Positions 14,312-23,894 of a stretch of 64,000 nucleotides of DNA are shown in pieces (within the stretch, counting starts at the first letter, position 1; each line of letters opens with the position of its first letter). Made by a program: the position numbers and the translations under genes. The stretch is from Suillus spraguei (Eukaryota; Basidiomycota; Agaricomycetes; Boletales; Suillaceae), in assembly GCA_016800925.1 (NCBI GenBank), contig JABCPU010000021.1:186001-250000 (forward strand). The letters run 5' to 3'. The notes below the pieces were generated by a model, which was not told where the DNA came from, did no database searches, and saw nothing but the letters and a program-made list of their open reading frames with translations.

Positions 14312-17300
14312 TTACCCCCTCTCTAGGATGAGCGTCATCGCGAATGTATGAAGGTCTGATGTTACGTGTTCTCCATTTCTTGAAATCTTCCGAATTAAGT
14401 ATAGAACCTTGAATTCTTTTGGTTTTAGCCGCCGTGGGATTCTTTTTATGAAATTCTGCTATAAGAATCGGGGAATTCTTTACGTTTTCTTCTGGTTCCC
14501 ATGTCGATTCTTCTATCGGATATCCTTCCCATTTTACTCGGTATTGCAGCTTTCCTCGGAATAATCGGCTATCTAATACTTCTTCTACAACAAATTCTTC
14601 CTGATCGTCAACTATGTCAGGAGGTGGTCGGGTGGGTTGAGCATGAGGGATCATTTGAGATGCATAATATGGGGTGAGTAATTGAACGTGAAAAACTGGA
14701 TGGATCTGATAATTTGCCGGTAATTTCAATTTGTAGTTCACCTCGCCAATCTTCTCTAGTATTTCAAAGGGCCCAAGACGACGATCTGACAGTTTTTGAC
14801 TTGGACGACGTTGTTTAATGTTTTTTGCGTCTAGCCAGACTTTGTCTCCCTTTTTATACTGTGGTGTGTCTTTTACTCCTTTGTCATAGAACCGTTTCAT
14901 TCGTTCATTGACTAGTTTCAAAGTATTTTCCGCATCATCTCTTGCTTCTTTCATTTGATCCACTCTTTCATCGGCAACAGGAATACGGGAGTTGGAATTA
15001 GGAGATATCGTGAATTCTGGATTATATCCATATAGAACTTTGAAAGGGCTGTGACCGGTGACTGTGACTGCGTTATTATGCGAGAATTCTGCAATCGGCA
15101 ACCAAGATACCCAATCATTTTGTCTATAAGAGGTAAACAGGCGTAAATATTGTTCAACTTCTTGATTTACGCGTTCTGTTTGTCCGTCTGTATGGGGATG
15201 ATAGGCGGTCGAAGCAGACCATTTTGTGCCTAATCTTTTTGACATTTGTCCCATAAATTTCGATACGAACTGTGTTCCTCTATCTGAAATCACTTTCTTT
15301 GGTGTTCCATGATGTTTCCATACATTTTTCAAAAATAGCTCAGCAATTTCCTTCGAGTCTACTTCTTTATTGGTGGGAATGAAGTGTGCTTGTTTCGTAA
15401 ATCGATCAACGACAACAAAAATGCTATCATACCCTTCACTTTTTGGTAGGTCCACAATCAGGTCACATGTAATCGTTTGCCAAGGTCCTTTTGGAACTTC
15501 ATTTGGCTGTAAAGGTCCCGTCGGTTTACTAGGATAGACCTTTGTTTGTCTGCAACGATCGCAACCATCTACATAGTCGTGAACACTTTTTGTCATCATT
15601 GGCCACCAATAGTTTCTGGAAATCAATTCTAAGGTTTTGGCACGTCCAGGATGTCCAGCCGGTGGTGAGTCATGGAATAACTCTAGAATTTCTCGGCGGA
15701 TTTCTTTATCATTTGGAACATAGACCAATCCTCGGAATAACACCAATCCATCTTCAACATTCCATTCTTCGACTCCTCTACGCAATTGCACCGGTGCTGC
15801 TTTTAACGTTTCTAGCGCTTTCATTACTTCAGGCTCTCGTTCTGTACTTTGTCTGATCTTTTTAAGAAGAGATTTTTCTCCTTCTATAAGAACTTGGCCT
15901 CTTTTAGCAGCATTGATTTTGAAAAATTCCGGTTTAAGCAAAATGCGATCAGAATTGTCGTTTTCTACCCCCCCTCTGTGGTCTGATCTCCGAGACAGAC
16001 GATCGGCCTTATCATTGACTACACCAGGCTTATGTTGGAGTGTAAATTCGTACTCCGCCAGGAACAGACTCCATCTGGCTTGCCTTCGTGTCAATTTTTG
16101 ACTCGTCATGAAATACTCGAGATTCTTATGATCGGTCCAGATTTCCACAGGTTGAGGTGCTCCCTGCACATAGTGCCTCCACTCTTCTAACGCTCGAATG
16201 ATTGCTAATAATTCTTTGTCATGAATGTCGTAATTTCGTTCTGCATCATTCATTGACTTTGAATAATAAGCGACAGGATGCCATAGTCCATCTTCCATTT
16301 GTTGAGAAAGTACTGCACCAGATGCATAATCAGAAGCATCGGTCTCTATTCTTTTCTTTTTCTCAACGTCTGGCATTACTAGGAGCGGAGCTTCTGTGAA
16401 TCGTTTCTTCAATTCATCAAATGCATTTTGTTGTTTCTCCGTCCAATTCCATGGAACATCTTTTCTTAGCAAATCATTCATTGGTCTGGCTATATCTGAG
16501 AACCCCAATATGAATCTTCGATAGAAGTTGGCAAAACCCATGAATGCTTGTATGTCTTTTACGCATTTGGGAACAGGCCATTTTAATACTCCTTCTACTT
16601 TCACAGGGTCCATAGATACATTGCCTTTTTCCACGATCAACCCTAAGAATTCGACTTTAGACTGTTCGAAACTACATTTTTCTGGTTTCAAGAACAGGTC
16701 ATTATCTTTCAATCGTTTGAGTACTTCTCGCACGACTTTTCGGTGTTGCTCCTTATTTCCATTTGTAAAGACCAAGATGTCATCGATGTAGACAACGACC
16801 GTCTTTCCATCAATAAGATCTCTAAATATTTCATTCATCATGGTCTGGAAAGTTGCTGGAGAATTCGTCAACCCGAAATACATTACGGTTGGTTCATGGT
16901 GACCAAAAGGCGTTTTGAAGGCTGCCTTCCACTCGTCTCCTTCTTTCATCCGAATATTATTGTATCCCCATCGTACGTCCATTTTGGAGTACATTGTGGC
17001 ACCAGTTAAAGCATCAATTAGATCTTGAGATCTCGGTAAAGGGTACGCGTTTTTAACCGTTTTCTCATTGAGCTTTCTATAGTCCATTACTGGTCGTAAT
17101 TTGCCATCTTTTTTGGCCACAAAGAAGAAAGGTGCTGCAACAGGAGATTGTGAATCTCTAATACGTCCTAATGCAGTTTCGGCTTTTAACCAATCTTTCA
17201 GTGTGTCCATTTCTTTTGGTGATAAAGGATACGGTTTTGCATTCGGTGGAAGATCATTTTCATCTTTAAGATCTATCGCATGATCCCATTTCTTTCTTTC

Positions 17301-17552
17301 AGGAAATCTCTTTGATTCCTCTTCTGAGAATACACCCAGGTAATCATGAAGCCAGTCTGGAACCATTTCTTCTACAGACTTTTTCTTCTTAGTAGCTTCC
17401 TCTGCTACTTTTTGTTCTGTGGCGATAGAAGCTTTATATCTAATCCATTCATTCTTTGGACTATCTTCATCTTCTATTTCTTCAACCATCGCCCTCTTCT
17501 TCGCCATGCCTTCGTCATCATCTTCCTCTTCCGTGGGAATCAGATCTGGCAA
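14148..17552 (-). CDS. RT-RNase H-integrase-chromodomain polyprotein of family A
   Basis: 1,134 codons, open and undisturbed. RT: FFFVAKKDGKLRPVMDYRKL, then YIDDILVF with the catalytic Asp pair. RNase H: RIETDASDYASGAVLSQ. Integrase: HHCC finger (HDSPPAGHPGR ... CDRCRQTK), then DDE motif in TCDLIVDLP, VISDRGTQFVS and DGQTERVNQEVEQ. Chromodomain near the end: FVVEEVLDSRLFRGKLQY, then VKWEGYPIEESTWEPEENV, which in chromoviruses steers integration to modified chromatin. The tail DEDEEIFYDAIG lies in the LTR. The open frame extends upstream into the lysine-rich overlap with the protease frame; no ATG is needed if entered by frameshift. Confidence 0.93.
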   Translation of the reverse strand: MPDLIPTEEEDDDEGMAKKRAMVEEIEDEDSPKNEWIRYKASIATEQKVAEEATKKKKSVEEMVPDWLHDYLGVFSEEESKRFPERKKWDHAIDLKDENDLPPNAKPYPLSPKEMDTLKDWLKAETALGRIRDSQSPVAAPFFFVAKKDGKLRPVMDYRKLNEKTVKNAYPLPRSQDLIDALTGATMYSKMDVRWGYNNIRMKEGDEWKAAFKTPFGHHEPTVMYFGLTNSPATFQTMMNEIFRDLIDGKTVVVYIDDILVFTNGNKEQHRKVVREVLKRLKDNDLFLKPEKCSFEQSKVEFLGLIVEKGNVSMDPVKVEGVLKWPVPKCVKDIQAFMGFANFYRRFILGFSDIARPMNDLLRKDVPWNWTEKQQNAFDELKKRFTEAPLLVMPDVEKKKRIETDASDYASGAVLSQQMEDGLWHPVAYYSKSMNDAERNYDIHDKELLAIIRALEEWRHYVQGAPQPVEIWTDHKNLEYFMTSQKLTRRQARWSLFLAEYEFTLQHKPGVVNDKADRLSRRSDHRGGVENDNSDRILLKPEFFKINAAKRGQVLIEGEKSLLKKIRQSTEREPEVMKALETLKAAPVQLRRGVEEWNVEDGLVLFRGLVYVPNDKEIRREILELFHDSPPAGHPGRAKTLELISRNYWWPMMTKSVHDYVDGCDRCRQTKVYPSKPTGPLQPNEVPKGPWQTITCDLIVDLPKSEGYDSIFVVVDRFTKQAHFIPTNKEVDSKEIAELFLKNVWKHHGTPKKVISDRGTQFVSKFMGQMSKRLGTKWSASTAYHPHTDGQTERVNQEVEQYLRLFTSYRQNDWVSWLPIAEFSHNNAVTVTGHSPFKVLYGYNPEFTISPNSNSRIPVADERVDQMKEARDDAENTLKLVNERMKRFYDKGVKDTPQYKKGDKVWLDAKNIKQRRPSQKLSDRRLGPFEILEKIGEVNYKLKLPANYQIHPVFHVQLLTPYYASQMIPHAQPTRPPPDIVDDQEEFVVEEVLDSRLFRGKLQYRVKWEGYPIEESTWEPEENVKNSPILIAEFHKKNPTAAKTKRIQGSILNSEDFKKWRTRNIRPSYIRDDAHPREGVMSRIPNTNHYSFLNFPKASKPSAKTNTNSIEIPITTSITELPDEDEEIFYDAIG

Positions 17553-18136
17553 GTCACCCTGTTTTTGGGTTTTTCGTTTTTCTTTATTTTTTTGTCTTTT
17601 TCTTTTTTAGTCTCACACTTAATTGGGCATCGTGTAAGAGCAAATCGTCCTGCGTTCCAATCAATCTCCGGGTTATGATACCTTAGCCAATCTATACCGA
17701 TAATAACATCATCGCTTCCTAGATCTGTAACCATGAAGGCTGCCTTGTCTTCTTCATGATCTCCAATCTTTAATCCTATTTCAGCGAATCTTGTCATAGC
17801 CCCGGCGGCATTTAAGGAACCATCAATGTTCTTGACTGGTATGGGACGCAATAATTTACGACACCGGACATCATTGTTCTTCACAAATCTTTCACTTATA
17901 AATAATGTTGATGCACCGCAGTCCACAAGTGCTTTTACGTCTGCTTGTCTGTTCTTTCCTTTCAGTGTAATCGGAATATAAAAATGTTCTGATTTGGATC
18001 GTATATACACTTCCGTTACATCTGAAAAACTAGAAAGAATAGAGAATCGATTGTTCGGGTCTAGGTCTGCAGACTCTGACTTCAACCCTTCTAAAAACCC
18101 TTGCCTTCTTTGGAGGATAACCAGTCCTTGAACCAT
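17540..18136 (-). CDS. Protease region of family A (middle frame)
   Basis: Frame of 198 codons, lying -1 to gag and entered by the heptamer at 18,094-18,100. It carries a retroviral-type aspartic protease: ALVDCGASTLFISERFV, with DCG where D[ST]G is usual, a substitution not rare in fungal elements, and then DVIIGIDWLRYHNPEIDW, the closing ILG-like motif. The C-terminus is lysine-rich (KKEKDKKIKKNEKPK) and stops at 17,540-17,542, 11 nt past the first codon assigned to the next frame, which is again -1. The element otherwise looks intact, so either a second frameshift occurs in this A-rich stretch (it contains A7) or this copy lost one base there. Confidence 0.85.
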   Translation of the reverse strand: MVQGLVILQRRQGFLEGLKSESADLDPNNRFSILSSFSDVTEVYIRSKSEHFYIPITLKGKNRQADVKALVDCGASTLFISERFVKNNDVRCRKLLRPIPVKNIDGSLNAAGAMTRFAEIGLKIGDHEEDKAAFMVTDLGSDDVIIGIDWLRYHNPEIDWNAGRFALTRCPIKCETKKEKDKKIKKNEKPKNRVTCQI

Positions 18137-19128
18137 TTAGGCGCGGTTTCTTCTTCGGCAGACGATGCCTTCACTTGTGCTGGTTTTGGCGCTTCTTTAC
18201 AGTTCCTAGCCATGTGGCCTTCTCCACCGCATCTGTAACATTTGAAAGCACCAGGCTTTCCTTGCGGTTTGGGAGCAGTCTTTTGCCTTCCGGAGTCGAC
18301 ATCCATAGCGTCACTGTTACTGGGTCCAGCCCTTGATGAAGAAGGAACTCCACTGTTAGATTTGGGAGTCCACCAGGTGTTTCGCTTCTTCTCTGCGTCC
18401 AACTCTTCAAAGTTTTGCCCAATTTCTACTGCTCTTTCAATCAGTTTGTTGAGAGTATTCTTGTCTTTGAGCGCAACATGAGCGAGTTGTTCTTTGATCC
18501 GGGTTTGTAGACCAGATCGGAGTTTGAGGCGGAGGTCGTAGTCGGAGAAGTTTGTGAATACCGACTTTTGTTTGAAAGATGCAACGTATTCTGGAACAGA
18601 ACTAGATCCTTGCCTAAGGGTTTCTAATTCTCTGATGGCCTTCGCTTCTTTGTTCTCATCTTTAAACATGCGTGAGAACTCCTCTAAGAATTCATTGAAG
18701 TCCAATTCTCCTGCAGCTTGTTTCTTAACGTAAGGTTCTGCCCATTTTCCGGCATTTCCCTTAAGATAAGACAACATTAAGCTGAGATGTTGTTGTTGCG
18801 TTGCATTGGGATATTGTGTGAGGTAAAGGGATACTTGTGCCAGGAATGTTTCGACATCGATGGAGTCTTTTCCTCCAGTGAACTCTGTTGGCTTCGCAAT
18901 TTTGGGAGTTCCTCCTGTTGATGTTGGTTTTGCTTCCAGTTCATCAATTCTTTCCCTATATTGACGAAGTTCTTCATGGAGTTTTTCGTTCTGGTCTTGT
19001 AAGACATCGTTCATATTCCTGAGCCTTTGAACTTGCTCTTGGACTGGAGCAATCGCAACATTGATAGCATTTGCGATGTACTCAGCCAAAGCTTGTTCGT
19101 TGTGAATGGTAGTGGCGGGAGCAGACAT
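18091..19128 (-). CDS. Gag of family A
   Basis: 345-aa structural protein that would form virus-like particles and bind element RNA. Start MSAPATTIHNEQ at 19,128. Residues about 30-67 form a coiled coil (LRNMNDVLQDQNEKLHEELR). The central capsid-like region has FTGGKDSIDVETFLAQVSLY and PYVKKQAAGELDFNEFLEEF, typical of Ty3/gypsy Gag. One CCHC zinc knuckle lies at 297-310 (CYRCGGEGHMARNC). The frame ends TAG at 18,091-18,093, directly after the slippery heptamer, overlapping the protease frame by 46 nt. Confidence 0.92.
   Translation of the reverse strand: MSAPATTIHNEQALAEYIANAINVAIAPVQEQVQRLRNMNDVLQDQNEKLHEELRQYRERIDELEAKPTSTGGTPKIAKPTEFTGGKDSIDVETFLAQVSLYLTQYPNATQQQHLSLMLSYLKGNAGKWAEPYVKKQAAGELDFNEFLEEFSRMFKDENKEAKAIRELETLRQGSSSVPEYVASFKQKSVFTNFSDYDLRLKLRSGLQTRIKEQLAHVALKDKNTLNKLIERAVEIGQNFEELDAEKKRNTWWTPKSNSGVPSSSRAGPSNSDAMDVDSGRQKTAPKPQGKPGAFKCYRCGGEGHMARNCKEAPKPAQVKASSAEEETAPKWFKDWLSSKEGKGF
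18094..18100 (-). promoter_or_regulatory. -1 frameshift heptamer G GGT TTT at the family A gag stop
   Basis: Gag reads AAG GGT TTT TAG. The heptamer GGGTTTT is a canonical X XXY YYZ -1 slippery site, and sliding back one base gives GGG TTT TTA GAA GGG, which is exactly the downstream protease frame. It abuts the stop codon. A downstream stimulatory structure was not evaluated. Confidence 0.8.
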
Positions 19129-19891
19129 AGTACCAGTTGTTTTCTGGAACCCGATTTACTGATGTCTGTGGTTGACTAGTCGTAACGGTCAACCCGAAAA
19201 GGAAAGATGGTGAAGAGGAAATGGGAAAAGAATTATGTAAATGGAAAACTGAGCGGTCCCCGATATCTGATCGGATCTACCACGTACTCAGGTCCTAAAG
19301 GGTTCTTTAATCAACCCAACTAGGCGCTTCCCTATTTACTAACTAAGAAAACTATAGTAAAGGTTTTTGTAATCTTCAAAGTGGGAAAAACTCGAGGGAC
19401 ACGGTGCTCTTCCAGCCGAAGCTTACAAGCGACCAGTCTATCTTGAACAACGAGGCAATTCCACTAAATACTTCGAAGAAGACTAGACCTTCTATCGTAT
19501 GAAGAGGAAACTATCGTAAAAAGGAAACTATCGTAGAGCTCAGCAGGCAGGGTCTTGGGCCAGCACTGAGGTCACGGATCGAACACCTAATGTTGCTCGT
19601 CCACCGTCTACTAGCAGCAGCAATGTAAGGCTGGGCCTGGTAGAGGTCTACTAACTACAAAAGACTATTGGTAGAAATGCGCTCAAATGAGCAAAGGGGA
19701 GAGGAAAGATCGCGACTTTTTAGGGTCGGGCAAGACAAAACGTTTTTTGTACTAGCCTGCAAGTGCGAGTGCCTTTACAGACGCGTACAGAAGATGATAA
19801 GAGACTTTTGAGAGTCGTCTACAACAGTACTATCGTTGAAGAGGAATCCAAAAGAAAAGTATGCAGCGGTATGCGAGTCGGAGTCCCCTAA

Positions 19892-19902
19892 AGTTCAAAC
19901 CT
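19892..19902 (-). promoter_or_regulatory. Primer-binding site of family A, self-priming type
   Basis: Two nt inside the 5' LTR the sense strand reads AGGTTTGAACT. No TGG start (tRNA 3' CCA complement) is present. Instead all 11 nt pair with AGTTCAAACCT in the LTR, and the match ends sharply on both sides. This is the layout of Tf1 of fission yeast, where the first 11 nt of the mRNA fold back as primer. Mechanism inferred. Confidence 0.7.
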
Positions 19903-19904
19903 AA

Positions 19905-20380
19905 TGTCACAACCCACAAAACGAATTAACGCTAGGGCAGAGACTAGGACTCAAACTAAGGTTATCAGAAAGAGAGAGAGGAGCAAGGACGTCTTGGATT
20001 GCTACCAGTGTAGATACAAGAGGTTTGAACTAAAGAACTACTACAGCGAAACTAGCTAACTATATACACATATTGAAACTGAGATATAAACTGAGTTTGA
20101 AACTACTAGCCAATCATAAAATAGAAATGAGAATCGTATGATGTGATGATTGTGACATTGTTATGACATCATATTCTAGAAGGTTCTAAGATCACGTGAC
20201 ACTATCTTATCTTATCTTATCCGATAGCATCATAAAAGATCTCTTCGTCTTCATCAGGAAGTTCGGTTATAGAAGTGGTTATAGGGATTTCAATGGAGTT
20301 TGTGTTTGTCTTAGCGCTGGGTTTAGACGCTTTAGGGAAATTGAGGAAAGAGTAATGATTTGTATTTGGAATTCGTGACA
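19905..20380 (-). repeat. 5' LTR of family A (right) with promoter elements
   Basis: In the sense direction a TATATAG box (complement of 20,060-20,066) is followed about 34 nt on by AGTTCAAACCT (complement of 20,021-20,031), the inferred transcript 5' end and start of R. That 11-mer is the exact reverse complement of the PBS just inside the LTR. TSD ATACC follows at 20,381. Confidence 0.9.
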
Positions 20381-20535
20381 ATACCCATGGGTTTACCCCT
20401 GTCCAACCCCAGGCATATGCGAATGTGTGAACTATCATACAAGAGCAACCAGTGAGCAGAATTAGCAATGGGAGAGGTGAGCAGGTGAACGATGTGTCAG
20501 ACAAGTCAGACTGCTTTTTACTATTAGAAAAATAT

Positions 20536-21980
20536 TCAGAAAAATAGTGAGTATGTACCAGAAAACTTTCTGCCATTGAATTTCTTACTAGTAGTAGCAG
20601 CAGCAGTCTTCTTTTGGCCCTTCCTGCCACACTTTGAAATGACTGGACTGTTAGCCACAGACTCAGCTTTGCTCAGTGAGCTGTCCAGTTTGCCAATCTC
20701 CAACTCCTCTGATTTTTGCTTCTTAATATTGTTAGACACAGGAGTAGGAGCTTTTGGAGGGGGGATAGATGCAAAGGTAGGTGTGGAAGTTAAGCTTGTG
20801 CTGGCTAATTCCCCAGTTGGCTGGATGGGACATGGTTTAGGGATGGATTTTCATGGTGGTGAAAGAGTAGTTATCTCAGGAAGTGGAGAAATAGTGGGCA
20901 GGGAGGTAGTAGGTGGGGAGGTAGTGGGCATGGAGGTAGTGCATGTGGAAGTAGTGGGTGTGGAGCTAGTGCATGTGGAAGTAGCTGGCATTGAGCTAGT
21001 GGACATGGAAAGATGTATTGTTGTAATGTCGGTGTGACAACAAAACTCAGGCTGACCTCGAAAGAGTAGTTTTTGCATGGTGTCTCTTACTTAGACTTTC
21101 CTTACCTTAGGTCCGCACTTTTGCTGATTACATAAGAAACTTTACCTTGCACCTTACCTTGCATCAGTCTTTACACCACTTCACCACTTAGCTATAGCAG
21201 TCTGAGACTTGCAGTTTGAATAATGATTTTACTCCTCTTCTGAGCTCTAAGTCTTGGACCAGAAACCCTTGGGTTGAATAGCAGCTAGGCAGCATTCAAC
21301 ATATATCTGCACACCAGCAGAGTTGTGTTTCCCACATCGGGATTACCAGTAGGCTTGGCTTGGAAGGACAGAGGCAGCAGACTGAAAATAAAGATGCATT
21401 AGTTAGAAATGTCATACTAAGATAGACAATGAAAAAACCTTGATTTGTGCTGCCACTGCACACTTTGTGCACTGCTTCCTCATGAAACATTAATGAATTT
21501 AATTACCTGAATAAGTGCATAAGCAATGTGTTTGGCCTCAACTTTATACATGCCGTGTAGTTTTGTATTGCTGGAGTGCATGACAGACAACTCTCTGTCA
21601 TCAATAAGAGCAGACAAAGGACTGGTGTAGATGTGTTGAAGTACCTTCAATCAATATATCATCAAACAAAATTGCACAATGAAATAGACATAAGAATATA
21701 CATGTTTCAGAAGGTGACCTCTGAGGAGACCTTCCTGGATGTTTTCGACATCAAAATTGGTACCTGGAGGATCCCCAGGGTATGCTAGTGCAGGCCAGGC
21801 ACCTGCACTCATCCTGATTTCACCATTTTGAAGTTTTTCCTGTACCCTGAGAGATGTGAGCAAGACGTTGTTACCATTTCGGGCAGGTAAACACTTCTTT
21901 GGATCAGCATGGTATGCATTCATGTGCTTAACTGGACACAACATCCCTGCCAGCTGCAGGTGATTTGCACCCATTCTAGC
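20536..21980 (-). pseudogene. Remnant of an Agaricomycete DUF6698-like gene
   Basis: On the minus strand 21,974-21,660 reads MLCP, then RVQEKLQNGEIRMSAGAWPA, then GLLRGHLLKH. It continues past a probable intron at about 21,620 as HIYTSPLSAL, and after a one-base shift as NTKLHGMYKVEAKHIAYALI. This order matches the expanded, unknown-function DUF6698 family of mushrooms as I remember it. The frameshift near 21,580 and lack of a clean C-terminus argue for a pseudogene. At 20,850-21,030 the same strand is Thr/Ser/Pro-rich low complexity (repeated TTSTCTSSTP), and 20,740-20,540 is Lys-rich; whether these belong to the same gene is unclear. Confidence 0.4.
21030..21150 (+). repeat. Dispersed repeat shared with 37,700-37,830
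   Basis: The plus strand here (acaaaactcaggctgacctc, then tttttgcatggtgtctctta, then gactttccttaccttaggtc) matches the minus strand at 37,700-37,830 with scattered differences. The second copy lies within or beside LINE ORF1, so this may be a detached LINE piece or a third repeat. Confidence 0.5.
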
Positions 21981-22459
21981 TCAGGACTTCTTGTTCTCCA
22001 AAAAAAATGGAGGTTCCAGTCCCTTGACTCCAGGTTGGGTGACCACACACACACACATATATATATTTAATTCAATTTCTGTCCTTTGCAGAGAAGTACT
22101 CTATGTAGGACATTACATTCTAGTCTAGGGGACTCCCAGTGTCCCTATCACATCTCAGGTGCCCAAATGCCCTGCTGTGAGGTGTACCCCCAGCAGTCTG
22201 CCATTCCCGCTGGCTGTTTTAAATGGACCACCTGGTGTCAATGAGATGACTCTATGTATGCGTGCACTTATATGTATATCTATCATGGCATTTATTGAAT
22301 GCGTATTCAGTCACATGTAGCAATCAGGTACAGGAATCAGTGGGTGTGTAAACAAGGGTTTGGGTGAATGGTCAGATGAACATTAATGACCATTGCAGGG
22401 ACATTTGATGTGCACCATGTGAGGAGATTCCATGTAGGCGAATAGAGATTATACAGTTT
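21981..22459. other. Non-coding region with (CA)n(TA)n microsatellite
   Basis: A short gaccacacacacacacatat tract and following tatatatttaa lie at about 22,040-22,070. No gene is recognised. It could include the 3' untranslated tail of the LINE, but I see no clear poly(A)-equivalent tract or target duplication. Confidence 0.4.
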
Positions 22460-22578
22460 TGAGTGAATAGAGGAGAGGAGAGGGGATTGGTGTTACAGGT
22501 GATATGTTCATGCATTTTGATGCAGTGTTCAGGGGTTATTTTCATGGCTGTTCTATCTAGGGGGGAAGAGATATTGCA

Positions 22579-23753
22579 TCAGTCCAGAGGCTTGCAAGGG
22601 AGCGGGATTTCACTGAATGTCTGCTTGAGGTGTCCTGTTGCATTAATGAAGCGAGTGAGGTGAAGGGTTGCATCTAGATCTGAGAGAAGGAAGGGGAGTG
22701 ATGAGGCTCTCCACCCTAGTGCTGACGTGAGGATATGTTGTTCTCTGTGATAATGAGTGCAGTCAAGCAAGTAATGAGGGACTGTTTTGTCTTTTCCTGG
22801 GAAGTGTGAGCAGTGCAGTGAAGGGTGCTTTCTGATATGATGGAGATGGTGGTTGAGGGGGATATGTTGAGTTCTGAGCACCATGTAGGCACCAGTGAGT
22901 CGCTTGGGGAATTCTGCTGTGAATTTGACAAATGAGCATTGCAGTATTTTGGGGTCTATGTGATTGATTTGGTTATAGTGGGGTGACTTATGCCATAACC
23001 ACCCCATCTGCAATGCGTGGCCTGGTGGTGAGCTGCTTTGAGTGTAGATATACTGAGGGGAAGGGTGTTGTAGCACAGGTAGTCTGGAAGCTCTTCACTG
23101 GGACTAGTGTGCTGACGTCCTTCAGCCACTTTCGTTGCCTACTTGTCAGCTTCTTCATTACCATGAATGTCAACATGTCCTGGTACCCAGTGGACAGTTA
23201 CTTTGAAGTTGTTGTGGTCTTTGGTGATTTCTTTTATCTTACTATGAAAGTGATCTATTAAGTACATGCCTGGATTTGATTGGAAGCCCTCACCAGATTG
23301 GATGGTTGCCTGGTTGTCGACACAGATTGATATTGGGAATGTAAGGTCTTCCTCCATTGCTATGAGCTCTGCTGCTAATGTCAGTCTGACTACCTCTGCT
23401 TCATAGACTGTGTGCTCTTCCTCATTTACTAGGTGGAAATGCAGGGTATGTGGGCATTTCCCTGTGTGGAAGAGAATCACTGCTGCTCCTATCCATCCTT
23501 GATGTCCTGACCTGTCGCTGTAGACCTGAATATTGTTTGTTATCTGGGCATGCTTTTTGATGGTGGCTTGTTTGGATGGTTTGATGTGGGTCTTGAAAGG
23601 GTTGTGACTGGTAGGTGATCTGCAGGCTGGGAGAAGAGTCTTGATCTCATGGGGATCTATTTTGAATTGGCAGGTAAGGCAATGGAGGAATGTGTGATGA
23701 GTGTTGAAAAATTGCCTGGCTGCACATCTTACAGGGTTGAAGAGTGGGTGCAT
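22579..23753 (-). pseudogene. LINE ORF2, RNase H domain and C-terminus
   Basis: RNase H motifs in order: IQVYSDRSGHQGWIGAAVIL (first Asp), TVYEAEVVRLTLAAEL (Glu), ISICVDNQATI (Asp) and VHWVPGHVDIHGNEEADK (His and last Asp), all in the 23,753-23,139 frame. After a frame break the C-terminal piece 23,076-22,579 has a Cys/His pattern (HCSHFPGKDKTVPHYLLDC) and ends near KPLD. RNase H would remove the RNA template during target-primed synthesis. Confidence 0.75.
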
Positions 23754-23894
23754 GTTTGGGTAGGCAGCTACATGGACAATGGCTCAGTGACAGATGTTTT
23801 GGAGAAGGAGAGGGATGGGTAGGAGGTTGGCATGTACTTCTAGCAGGTCTGTGGCCATGGTTCTCATTGCTCCAGTTATTGAAAGAGCTGCTAT

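Larger units (their letters stand above)
13836..20380 (-). mobile_element. Full-length chromodomain Ty3/gypsy retrotransposon, family A
   Basis: 6,545 bp bounded by two 476-bp LTRs that I could not distinguish by eye, each TGTCAC...GTGACA in outline, and by a 5-bp target duplication ATACC (13,831-13,835 and 20,381-20,385). Sense is leftward: 5' LTR at right, PBS 19,892-19,902, gag, protease, RT-RNase H-integrase-chromodomain, purine tract (sense agagaggggg) at about 14,314-14,324, 3' LTR at left. Identical LTRs plus an intact TSD mean a recent insertion. The 19,129-19,904 leader has no ORF. Confidence 0.95.

Noticed and set aside
19560..19610. tRNA gene suggested by ggatcgaacacc
   Set aside because: Only a T-arm-like word; no acceptor stem, D-arm or anticodon arm can be folded around it.
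22040..22075. (CA)n(TA)n tract as the LINE 3' tail
   Set aside because: It lies about 400 bp beyond the last recognisable coding sequence and no target duplication could be paired across the LINE ends.
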